DNA of 64,000 nucleotides from TMED14 sp964475135. GTDB taxonomy: Bacteria > Bacteroidota > Bacteroidia > Flavobacteriales > Schleiferiaceae. The stretch is from contig CAYYWL010000001.1 in the NCBI GenBank assembly GCA_964475135.1, positions 1 to 64,000 on the forward strand. Direction: 5' to 3'. Shown here piece after piece: positions 42,406-50,235 of the stretch. The position numbers and the translations under genes are program-made. The number at the start of each line of letters is the position of its first letter. Positions within the stretch are counted from its first letter, which is position 1. The notes beneath the pieces were generated by a model. The model did not search any database, had not been told where the DNA came from, and saw only the letters and a program-made list of their open reading frames with translations.

Positions 42406-44460
42406 ATGAATCTTCGCCTACGCTTCCTTGCGGCTTTTGCCTCCCTCATCATCGGGTTAGAGGGAACTGCTCAGTCCCTTTCGATGGTCCAGACCGCTAA
42501 CCTGTCGAAGTGTACGGGTGACTCGCTTCGCCTCGAGCTTAACGTTACCGGTTCGAACATGAGCGCGGCCAACCGCTTTCGGGTAATGATGGCTCCAGGA
42601 ATGCCCTCCTCGTTCTCAGTTGCAAATTCGGACACCCTTGATATTGCCAAGTGGCGTTCGGTTTTTCCATTACCGGTCGGTACCGACACCAACTCAGTAG
42701 GAGCCAAGTACGTATGGGTAACTATATCAGATAGTATTAAGATCAGCGGATTCTACTCAATTGTGATCCAATCTACGGCCCCGGTGCTTTGGAGTGACAC
42801 CATTCAAGTACTTGTTAATGTGAGTCCACGATCCAAAATCACGTCAATTACAGGTGGGTTCAACAACTTGCACACCGGGGGGGGCGACTGGGGATTGTGT
42901 TTTGGAGACACAATTACGCTTTACGCCAATACCGGACAGAATGGTTACCAGTGGTTCAAAGATGGTACCTTAATGGCTGGCCAAACGAGCGACTCACTTC
43001 TTGTGGTCAATTCGGGAACCTACAGTATCCAGGTTAGCAACGGAGTTTGTACCAAAATGTCTGCAGATACGGTGATCAATATATTTAAGCCGACTACCAG
43101 TGTGGTTCACCAACCAGCGGGAATGCAAACTCTTAAAGTTTTAGATAAGAATGGGGTAATTGACTCGGTGGGCTTTTGCGAGACTGAGTTCATTCAACTA
43201 GTTGGACCGAATTCAACCACTGCGGGAACTTCAGTACGCTACCAGTGGCTCCGCGATTCGGTGGGCCTCTTTGGTCAAACGTTTATAGTTCCAATAGTTG
43301 GCGCCAAACAGGTTAACTTATCCACTAATGAGGGGGGAGTGTACTACCTTGAGACGGTGTGGTTGCCCGGAGGTTGCCCCGACACGAGCGATGCGTTTTG
43401 GCTCTTTGTGGACTCGATTCCCGACACTGAGATTCAAGTGGTAGCATGGCCCGGCCAAACGACTGCCAGCCTCACCATTTGCGAAAATGACTCCACCCAG
43501 TTGGCCGCAATGGTATCCCTAGGTTCTTGGACCTACCAATGGCAAGTGCGATTCCCAGCGGGTAGCGGGAACTGGACCTCAATTCCGAATCAGACCTCTG
43601 ACAAGCTCACGGTGTCGACTGCAATCGTTTCAGGTAGTGCAGAATACCGCCTTGTTATTGACAACGACTACTGTACACACACGACGAGTGAACTACTTGT
43701 GAACGTCGTAAAGCTACCTACGATTGCCGTGGCTCCCGCAGATTCACTGGCCCTGTGTGCTGGTGATTCTGTACTTGTTGGAGTAACGGGCAGCAGTTCG
43801 AGCTACCTCTGGACCTTTCCGGGTGGAAGCTACAGCGGCGCATCCTTTTACGCGAAGACACCAGGTGTGTACGTAGTTGCAGGCACAAACTCCAATGGCT
43901 GCGTCAACTACGACACCCTCGAGGTATTCTACTTTACGGTTAATGCGAATGCAGGTCCCGACCAGACCGTCCTTCCCGGATCAACCGTGCAGCTCAATGC
44001 CACAGGCGGACTCTTGTACTACTGGTACGCGGACGTTCCGACCTATTTCAGCGATCCGTACAATCCAAATGCCCAGACGGTTCCGACCCAGGACACGACG
44101 ATGTATGTGGTTGAAGTACTCAATTCATACGGTTGCTTTGACACTGATACCATGTTCGTCTACACGTTTGACCCTGCCACATTGGTTCCCGATCTCAGTA
44201 ATGTGATGAATGTCATTACGCCCAACGGAGACGGGTACAACGATGTATTCGACCTTAGTGAGTTAGTGCGAGCAGACACCTGCGACCTTGTGGTTCTCGA
44301 CCGTTGGGGTGCCCAGGTGTTTGAGCAAAATCGCTACATCTCTGGCTGGGATGGTTCGACCCAAGGTGGTGACCCTTTGCCTGACGGGACCTACTACTAC
44401 CTTCTCGTGTGCGACGATGTTATCCGCTTCCGCGGAGCGATTACCGTAGTTCGCCCCTAA
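42406..44460 (+). CDS. Secreted T9SS cargo protein with Ig/PKD-like repeats and CHU_C C-terminus
   Basis: 684 residues. Signal peptide at about 1-22 (FLAAFASLIIGLEGTAQ), then a series of Ig/PKD-like modules, several with a YQW motif (GYQWFKDG, RYQWLRDS, TYQWQVRF) and paired cysteines. The end, from LSNVMNVITPNGDGYNDVFD through VLDRWGAQVFEQ and LPDGTYYYLLVC, is a CHU_C/type B T9SS signal. The final ~170 residues are paralogous to the protein at 45940-47844. Its wobble bases are slightly richer in A and T than the neighbours. Function unknown, probably adhesin-like. It leads a cassette with the PorP gene. Confidence 0.87.
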   Translation: MNLRLRFLAAFASLIIGLEGTAQSLSMVQTANLSKCTGDSLRLELNVTGSNMSAANRFRVMMAPGMPSSFSVANSDTLDIAKWRSVFPLPVGTDTNSVGAKYVWVTISDSIKISGFYSIVIQSTAPVLWSDTIQVLVNVSPRSKITSITGGFNNLHTGGGDWGLCFGDTITLYANTGQNGYQWFKDGTLMAGQTSDSLLVVNSGTYSIQVSNGVCTKMSADTVINIFKPTTSVVHQPAGMQTLKVLDKNGVIDSVGFCETEFIQLVGPNSTTAGTSVRYQWLRDSVGLFGQTFIVPIVGAKQVNLSTNEGGVYYLETVWLPGGCPDTSDAFWLFVDSIPDTEIQVVAWPGQTTASLTICENDSTQLAAMVSLGSWTYQWQVRFPAGSGNWTSIPNQTSDKLTVSTAIVSGSAEYRLVIDNDYCTHTTSELLVNVVKLPTIAVAPADSLALCAGDSVLVGVTGSSSSYLWTFPGGSYSGASFYAKTPGVYVVAGTNSNGCVNYDTLEVFYFTVNANAGPDQTVLPGSTVQLNATGGLLYYWYADVPTYFSDPYNPNAQTVPTQDTTMYVVEVLNSYGCFDTDTMFVYTFDPATLVPDLSNVMNVITPNGDGYNDVFDLSELVRADTCDLVVLDRWGAQVFEQNRYISGWDGSTQGGDPLPDGTYYYLLVCDDVIRFRGAITVVRP

Positions 44461-44479
44461 CCTTTTACGCTCCATTTTT

Positions 44480-45940
44480 ATGAAGAAGATCATTCTCTTT
44501 TCTGCAGTACTCGGTTGTTCGGGCACGCTCGCTGCACAGCAGCTTCCGCTGTACAGCCATTTGTTTTTCGCACAGGCGATGGTGAATCCCGCAAAGAGCG
44601 GAGCCGCAGGCTTTAGCGAGCTCGTAACTATGCACCGCCAGCAGTGGCAGGGTATGGAGGGTGCGCCTGAGACGTCTGCTCTATTGTTCAACGGTGCCAC
44701 GAATAAAGAGCGCGTTGGGTATTCAGTGTATGCCTTCACGGATGCTACGGACATTGTCCGTCGTTCAGGGATTTACGGGCACTATGCCTACCACGCTCAA
44801 CTTTCTGAAAACGCAATCTTGAGCTTCGGATTGGGAGCAGGCTACGTCAACAATACGTTTGACATGGCCAGCATTCGCGTCAAGAATGAGGGTGACCCCT
44901 TCCTGTTTCCGTCGAACACGAACGGTTCGCTCGACATTAATGCGGGAATTAACCTCAAGGTTGAGAACTTTCAAATGGGGGTAGCGGTGCCGCAATTGCT
45001 TCAGCCGACAATCACCTATTCGAACAACTACGACGGTCCGGTGGCCTTTCATCTGATCCGTCACTATGTGGTTCAAACGCAGTACGACCTTCCGATTCAA
45101 AAAGATCGCATGACCCTTTCGCCTATGGTGGTCGTTCGCGCGGCCAACCACGTGACGCCCCAGGTTGACGCAGGCTTGATGTTCAATATGAAGGAGTACG
45201 GCTACCTCGGGGCCCTGTACCGTTCCAACTTTGGTGCTTCAGCTCAAATTGGTGTTCACCTCACTCCGCTTTTGACCCTGGGCTATGCTCATGACTTTAG
45301 CACGAACACGTTTGCCACGTCGCTCGGAGTTTCAAATGAGTTTATCTTGACCTACCGATTCGGGGACAACAAGCGCAACGACCGAATCGAGGCTGAAATC
45401 AAGCGGCTGAAGGACAAGCAGCGTCAGACTGATCAAAACAATGAAAAGCTACTCAACGAAAAGTTTGAAGAGTTCAAAGAAGAGCTCGAAGCAGCTAACA
45501 AAAAGCAGCTTGAGGCACAGTCTGAACAACTTGCACAAGCTACAGCACTAAAGCTTCAAGAAGCTGGAGCTCAAGGTGGCGGTGTACGCGGCCAGGCGGC
45601 AAAGAGCGCTCCAACGACTCCAACTTCAGCACCTGCCGGAGCTGTGACCAACGGCAGTATCCGTGGCTATTCAGCTGACGCCTATGCTGACCGCGTTGCG
45701 CCGGGATCAGTAGGTTTTTATGTGACTGCAGGAGTATACGGTGAGCAAGAAAACGCAGATAAAATGGCTCAAAAGCTGAAGGCGCAAGGAATCAGCGCAC
45801 GCACCTTCCGCGACCCCAAAAACAATATGGTCTACGTCTACTTGCTCAAGTTTGGCACGTACGAGGAGGCTTCGGCCGCTCGCCAAAGCAACCTCAACGG
45901 CCAATACACCGGTAAACTTTGGGTTAAAGTCATTCAGTAA
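44480..45940 (+). CDS. PorP/SprF-family T9SS outer-membrane protein fused to a coiled coil and SPOR-like domain
   Basis: 486 residues. Signal peptide at 1-19. The PorP/SprF barrel spans about 20-295 and starts with QLPLYSHLFFAQAMVNPAKSG and MHRQQWQGMEGAP, the family signature. From about 300 to 360 is a charged coiled coil (IEAEIKRLKDKQRQ, EKFEEFKEELEAANKKQLEA), then a low-complexity Ala/Gly/Thr linker. Residues about 406-486 (VGFYVTAGVYGEQENA, MVYVYLLKFGTYEEA) have the SPOR pattern, which binds denuded peptidoglycan. PorP/SprF proteins work with CHU_C cargo; here both flanking genes encode such cargo. The 3' end overlaps the next ATG by one base. Confidence 0.88.
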   Translation: MKKIILFSAVLGCSGTLAAQQLPLYSHLFFAQAMVNPAKSGAAGFSELVTMHRQQWQGMEGAPETSALLFNGATNKERVGYSVYAFTDATDIVRRSGIYGHYAYHAQLSENAILSFGLGAGYVNNTFDMASIRVKNEGDPFLFPSNTNGSLDINAGINLKVENFQMGVAVPQLLQPTITYSNNYDGPVAFHLIRHYVVQTQYDLPIQKDRMTLSPMVVVRAANHVTPQVDAGLMFNMKEYGYLGALYRSNFGASAQIGVHLTPLLTLGYAHDFSTNTFATSLGVSNEFILTYRFGDNKRNDRIEAEIKRLKDKQRQTDQNNEKLLNEKFEEFKEELEAANKKQLEAQSEQLAQATALKLQEAGAQGGGVRGQAAKSAPTTPTSAPAGAVTNGSIRGYSADAYADRVAPGSVGFYVTAGVYGEQENADKMAQKLKAQGISARTFRDPKNNMVYVYLLKFGTYEEASAARQSNLNGQYTGKLWVKVIQ

Positions 45941-47844
45941 TGCGCAAACTATTCGCGCTTCTGGCGCTCCTTTGGGGCTTGGTTACGCCCGTGAGTGCCG
46001 CGCACCTCGTTGGCGGTGAAATCACCTACACGTGTGTGGGCAGCAACCAGTACCAAGTTAAGCTTCGTATCTACCGCGATTGCTTTTCGGGCGGAGCACA
46101 GTTCGACAATACCGTTAATTTTTCGGTGTACAACCTCGCCGGAACCCTCGTGACCAATCCTACGGTCTCAAAGGGCCCGACGGTGAACGTTCCAGCTGGT
46201 ACGGGCAATCCCTGTTTGACAACTCCACCCAATATTTGTACGGAGTATGCTGACTATGTGACCACGTTGACGCTTCCTCCGGTCGTGGGTGGCTACACGA
46301 TCTCGTACCAGCGCTGCTGCCGTAATTCCACGATCACAAACATTGCCAATCCCGGTTCGCGCGGAAACACCTATACCGTGCAGATTCCGTCCATGGACAA
46401 CAGCTGCAATACGGCACCGGCGTTTACGACGGTTCCGCCCATCGTACTCTGCTTGGGCGACCAGCTGAGCATTGATGCGTCCGCAACTGAACCCAACGGA
46501 GACTCGCTCTTTTACGAATTCTGCGATATTTACACGGGCGGAGCATCTGGTAACCCAACTCCGAACCCCGCAACGCCCCCGCCGTACACCCTCATTCAGT
46601 TTGTTGCGCCCGCCACGGCAGCCCAGCCGGTCCCTGGCAACCCTGCTCTAAGCATTAACTCGACTACTGGAATGATTACGGGTGTTGCCAGCACGATTGG
46701 TCAGTATGTGGTAGGTATTTGTGTATCAGAATACCGCAACGGTCAGTTTGTGTCCACGGTGCGCCGCGACTACCAGTTCAACGTCACGAATTGCATCATC
46801 AACACCGTGGCAGATATGGTCACGCAGCTTGAGGATCCAAGTCTTTTCTGCGACGGCCGTACGCTCAACTTCACGCCCCAGACCACAGGTGCTTTGACGT
46901 ACTTCTGGGACTTTGGGGACACCTCTAGTGTGAATGATACGAGCTCGCTGGCCTCACCGACCTACACCTTTCCAGACACTGGGCGCTATACCGTTATGCT
47001 GGTAATCAATCCCGGTCTTGTATGTACCGATACTATTTATGAGGTTTTTCGCGTGATGAATGCTCCGGACTACTTCATCGACAAGCAAGGTGTTCCGTGC
47101 ATCGAAGTTCAGAACTACCGATTTGAGGCCAAGGGAACCGCTCCAATTGACGCCAAGATTTCATGGGATTTTGGCTCCAATTCCAACACCTTTGGAGCGA
47201 CAGGTAAGGTGGTTTCAGGTGTGCGCTGGAACACGTCCGGCACGTACCCTGTTCGGTGCATCATTCAATCCGCCTACTGCCCCGATACACTTTGGGACAC
47301 CGTTCAGGTTTTTGACTGGTACTATCCAGTTACTGCGACACCTAAAGACACGCAACTTGTGCGCGGAGATACGGTTCACTTAGACGTCACAAGCGGTGCG
47401 GCCTACTACTGGTTTGCCGATCAGCCTGTGTACTTCAACAACGCGCGCCAGCAGAACCCGCAGGCGCTCATGCATGCCGACAGCACCACCTACTTCGTGA
47501 TTGTCACCGATAACCGTGGCTGTCGCGGAATTGATACCGTGTTCGTGAGCTGGCTTCCCGACCAAGTGAGTCCGGATCTGTCCAATGTGATGAACGTGAT
47601 TACACCCAACGGGGACGGAATGAATGATGTTCTCGATATTTCAGAGGTTCTGTTTGGCGATGCGTGCACCCTACGTGTAATGAACCGCTGGGGAACCACG
47701 TGGGTCTACGAGCAGGAATCGTATGCGAATACATGGGGTGGTACCGACGTTGACGGTAATCCACTTCCCAGCGGAACCTACTACTTCTTTGTTGTGTGCG
47801 GACGAGATCTGCGCTACTCAGGGCCAGTCACTATCGTGTACTAG
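45940..47844 (+). CDS. Secreted T9SS cargo protein: HLVGGE-type N-terminal domain, PKD, CHU_C C-terminus
   Basis: 634 residues. Signal peptide 1-20, then AAHLVGGEITYTCVG, YQVKLRIYRDC and QRCCRN, the same N-terminal domain as the protein at 20417-22609. PKD domains follow with YFWDFGD and SWDFGSNS motifs. The C-terminal ~170 residues, with LSNVMNVITPNGDGMNDVLD and LPSGTYYFFVVC, match the protein at 42406-44460 instead. The ORF starts in the PorP stop (TAATG), so it is translationally coupled. A bidirectional terminator follows. Confidence 0.87.
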   Translation: MRKLFALLALLWGLVTPVSAAHLVGGEITYTCVGSNQYQVKLRIYRDCFSGGAQFDNTVNFSVYNLAGTLVTNPTVSKGPTVNVPAGTGNPCLTTPPNICTEYADYVTTLTLPPVVGGYTISYQRCCRNSTITNIANPGSRGNTYTVQIPSMDNSCNTAPAFTTVPPIVLCLGDQLSIDASATEPNGDSLFYEFCDIYTGGASGNPTPNPATPPPYTLIQFVAPATAAQPVPGNPALSINSTTGMITGVASTIGQYVVGICVSEYRNGQFVSTVRRDYQFNVTNCIINTVADMVTQLEDPSLFCDGRTLNFTPQTTGALTYFWDFGDTSSVNDTSSLASPTYTFPDTGRYTVMLVINPGLVCTDTIYEVFRVMNAPDYFIDKQGVPCIEVQNYRFEAKGTAPIDAKISWDFGSNSNTFGATGKVVSGVRWNTSGTYPVRCIIQSAYCPDTLWDTVQVFDWYYPVTATPKDTQLVRGDTVHLDVTSGAAYYWFADQPVYFNNARQQNPQALMHADSTTYFVIVTDNRGCRGIDTVFVSWLPDQVSPDLSNVMNVITPNGDGMNDVLDISEVLFGDACTLRVMNRWGTTWVYEQESYANTWGGTDVDGNPLPSGTYYFFVVCGRDLRYSGPVTIVY

Positions 47845-47861
47845 TTCGTGCAGTTCAACAT

Positions 47862-47891
47862 AAAAAATGCGGCCTATGAGCCGCGTTTTTT
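47862..47891. terminator. Bidirectional terminator between the T9SS cassette and dnaJ
   Basis: A GCGGC/GCCGC stem (47869-47873 with 47880-47884) is flanked by six As and six Ts. It ends both convergent transcripts. Confidence 0.85.
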
Positions 47892-47912
47892 GTTGATTTT
47901 TACATATTCGAG

Positions 47913-49034
47913 TTAACCTTGAAAGAGGTCTTTAACCTTATCAAAAAAACTCTTGTCTCCGGCTCCAGGTCGCGGCTGAAAGCGCTCACTCTGGTTGAGC
48001 TTCTCGAGGAGCTCTTTCTCGTCGTTCGTGAGTGACTTAGGTGTCCAAACGGCAACGTGAATCAATTGATCTCCTTGGCCATATCCTTCGAGGCTTGGTA
48101 GTCCTTTGCCCTTTAAGCGTAGCGTTTTGCCGCTTTGGGTTCCGGGATCAATTTTCATTCGGACTTTACCAGTAACCGTCGGAACCTCGACCGAAGTGCC
48201 CAAGGCTGCATCCGGAAACGATACGTGCAGTTCAAAGTGGAGGTTGTTGCCTTCTCGAACAAGTACTTCGTGCGGCTCTTCTTCAATCGAAACGATCAAA
48301 TCCCCCGCAGGACCTCCTGCTGGGCCGTGGTTGCCTTTCCCTTGAACGCGAAGCTGCATGCCGTCTTGAACTCCGGCCGGAATTTTCACACTTACAACCT
48401 CATCATGGCGCTCCAGTCCGTCAGGCCCTACCCCGTCAGGTCGTTTGTCGATGGTTTTGCCAGCGCCCTGGCACGATGGACAAGCCGAAGCGGTACGCAT
48501 CTGGCCCAAAATCGTGTTTTGCACGCGCGTCACTTGACCAGACCCACCGCAAGTTCCGCACGTTTTAAACGTCAGACCTTCTGCCGGAACAGCACGTCGA
48601 ATTTTAATTTTCTTTTCAACGCCGTTGGCGATCTCTTCGAGGCTAAGCTTCACACGAACCCTGAGATTGGCTCCGCGGTTAGCTCCGCCGCCACCTCGGC
48701 CACCAAAACCGCCAAAGGCTCCACCAAACGCATCGCCGAAGATGTCGCCAAAGTGGCTGAATATGTCATCCATATTCATGCCGCCTCCGCCAAAACCGCC
48801 GGAACCTGCGCCAAATGCTTGATGTCCAAACTGGTCGTACTTCTGACGTTTCTCAGGGCTTGAAAGTACCTCGTAGGCCTCTGCGGCCTCTTTAAACTTT
48901 TCTTCTGCCGCGGCATCACCCGGATTTTTGTCAGGGTGGTACTGAATGGCCATCTTTCGGTAGGCCTTCTTAATTTCATCTGAAGATGCGCCCTTGGACA
49001 CACCCAGAACCTCGTAGTAGTCGCGCTTACTCAT
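47913..49034 (-). CDS. dnaJ: Chaperone DnaJ
   Basis: 373 residues. Stimulates DnaK. J domain at 1-70 with the HPD triad at 33-35 (YHPDKNPGD), a long Gly/Phe region (74-122), a zinc region and the C-terminal substrate domains (VKIPAGVQDGMQLRVQGKGN-like order). The zinc region has only two CxxCxGxG repeats (C159/C162 and C185/C188) instead of four, as in other Bacteroidota DnaJ proteins. One nucleotide after grpE; dnaK is not in the window. Confidence 0.96.
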   Translation of the reverse strand: MSKRDYYEVLGVSKGASSDEIKKAYRKMAIQYHPDKNPGDAAAEEKFKEAAEAYEVLSSPEKRQKYDQFGHQAFGAGSGGFGGGGMNMDDIFSHFGDIFGDAFGGAFGGFGGRGGGGANRGANLRVRVKLSLEEIANGVEKKIKIRRAVPAEGLTFKTCGTCGGSGQVTRVQNTILGQMRTASACPSCQGAGKTIDKRPDGVGPDGLERHDEVVSVKIPAGVQDGMQLRVQGKGNHGPAGGPAGDLIVSIEEEPHEVLVREGNNLHFELHVSFPDAALGTSVEVPTVTGKVRMKIDPGTQSGKTLRLKGKGLPSLEGYGQGDQLIHVAVWTPKSLTNDEKELLEKLNQSERFQPRPGAGDKSFFDKVKDLFQG

Positions 49035-49035
49035 T

Positions 49036-49578
49036 TCATTCGGCAGCTTGGCCCACTACCACTTTCGCGTAGCGAATAATTTTTTCTCCGAGAAGGTATC
49101 CGGTCTCGAGCTCGTCTACCACGCAACCTGCAAGCTCTGGACTTGGAGCAGGGATGTTCGTAATGGCCTCCATGCGTTCCACATCAAAGGCTTGCCCTAC
49201 CGTGGATTCCATGGCCTTGAGGCCCTCGGCCTTCAGCGCACTGAGTAACTTGTTTTGGATAAGGGCTAATCCCTGACGTTCGGGCCCTTCAGCTAGTGCT
49301 TTCATTGCTCGGTCAAAGTCGTCTAGAATTGGTAGAACGGCTTTGATGACTTTTTCTCCTGCGGTGGCCATTAGCTCAAGGCGCTCGCGTGCATTTCTGC
49401 GGCGAAAATTCTCAAATTCGGCGTAGAGTCGCAAGTTTTGATCTTTGAGCTCCTGGATTTCTGCTTCCACATCGCGCTCAGCTGTGTGTGAAGGTGAATC
49501 TGAGGGCTCTTCATGTAAATCCTGAGCCATTTGAACCTCGTCCAGTGGCTGCTCTGACTTCTTTGTAGAATCTTCCAT
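49036..49578 (-). CDS. grpE: Nucleotide exchange factor GrpE
   Basis: 180 residues. An acidic, disordered N-terminus (1-40), a long coiled coil (about 42-95 with LYAEFENFRRRNARERLEL, the GrpE signature), and a C-terminal beta domain (AFDVERMEAITNIPAP, VVDELETGYLLGEKIIRYAKV in parts). Releases ADP from DnaK. No standard -7 element was found upstream, so heat-shock control may use another signal. Confidence 0.95.
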   Translation of the reverse strand: MEDSTKKSEQPLDEVQMAQDLHEEPSDSPSHTAERDVEAEIQELKDQNLRLYAEFENFRRRNARERLELMATAGEKVIKAVLPILDDFDRAMKALAEGPERQGLALIQNKLLSALKAEGLKAMESTVGQAFDVERMEAITNIPAPSPELAGCVVDELETGYLLGEKIIRYAKVVVGQAAE

Positions 49579-49613
49579 AATTTATAAATCCGTGTGGGTC
49601 CCGTAAAACACAA

Positions 49614-49652
49614 AGCCTGCCAAACGACCCAAAGGTGTCAGATTGGCAGGCT
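49614..49652 (-). terminator. Inverted repeat, probable terminator of the TlpA-like gene
   Basis: A perfect 10-bp inverted repeat (49614-49623 with 49643-49652) with a 19-nt loop, followed on the minus strand by a T-rich but interrupted tract. It lies 18 nt past the TlpA-like stop and before grpE. Confidence 0.6.
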
Positions 49653-49669
49653 AGGTGAAAAAATGCCTT

Positions 49670-50212
49670 TTACTTGGTCTGCATCGCCTTAAGTGCATTC
49701 TCGAGCGCGGCTCCGCGAAGGTTTTTTGCGACTACTTTACCCTTGCCGTCGATGAGGTATGTTGCGGGAATTGCATTAACTCCATAGAGCGCAGCACCTT
49801 CGGATCTCCAGCCTTTCAGGTCGCTAACATGGTTGGGCCACACAAGACCGTCCTTGGCAATTGCTTCAGTCCAACGGTCTTTGGTGTTGTCCAGTGAAAG
49901 TGAAAACACTTCAAAGCCTTTTCCAGTTGAAAACTTAGCGTCTTTGTACTGGTTGTACACTCGTACAACATTGGGGTTCTCCATGCGGCAGGGGCCACAC
50001 CAAGCCGCCCAGAAGTCCAAAAGGACCACTTTGCCACGCAGGTCTGATAGTTTGCGGGTTTTTCCCGTGGGATCCGGAAACGCCAAGTCAGGAGCCATAT
50101 CGCCCACATTAATGCTCGCCATCTGTTCTACTTCGATGGGTGCGGTTACGCGTCCCGCAGGAGTAGCGGCAAATACAAGGGCTGCTGCGCCCAAAATGAG
50201 AATCTGTTTCAT
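49670..50212 (-). CDS. TlpA-like thioredoxin-fold protein
   Basis: 180 residues. Signal peptide at 1-16 (MKQILILGAAALVFAA), then a TlpA/ResA-type thioredoxin domain with redox motif WCGPC at 71-75 in LLDFWAAWCGPCRMENP and the cis-proline in VNAIPATYLID. It works in periplasmic disulfide exchange, perhaps cytochrome maturation or reduction of envelope proteins. A TAACTTCG element ends 4 nt before the ATG. It is separate from murA upstream. Confidence 0.92.
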   Translation of the reverse strand: MKQILILGAAALVFAATPAGRVTAPIEVEQMASINVGDMAPDLAFPDPTGKTRKLSDLRGKVVLLDFWAAWCGPCRMENPNVVRVYNQYKDAKFSTGKGFEVFSLSLDNTKDRWTEAIAKDGLVWPNHVSDLKGWRSEGAALYGVNAIPATYLIDGKGKVVAKNLRGAALENALKAMQTK

Positions 50213-50216
50213 GCTT

Positions 50217-50224
50217 CGAAGTTA
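50217..50224 (-). promoter_or_regulatory. Variant -7 promoter element of the TlpA-like gene
   Basis: The minus strand reads TAACTTCG, one change from TAnnTTTG, 4 nt before the ATG and in the 23-nt gap after murA. Confidence 0.45.
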
Positions 50225-50235
50225 AGTTGCAAAAA

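Noticed and set aside
47899..47910. TACATATTCG on the plus strand as a promoter
   Set aside because: No plus-strand gene follows it; dnaJ lies convergent.
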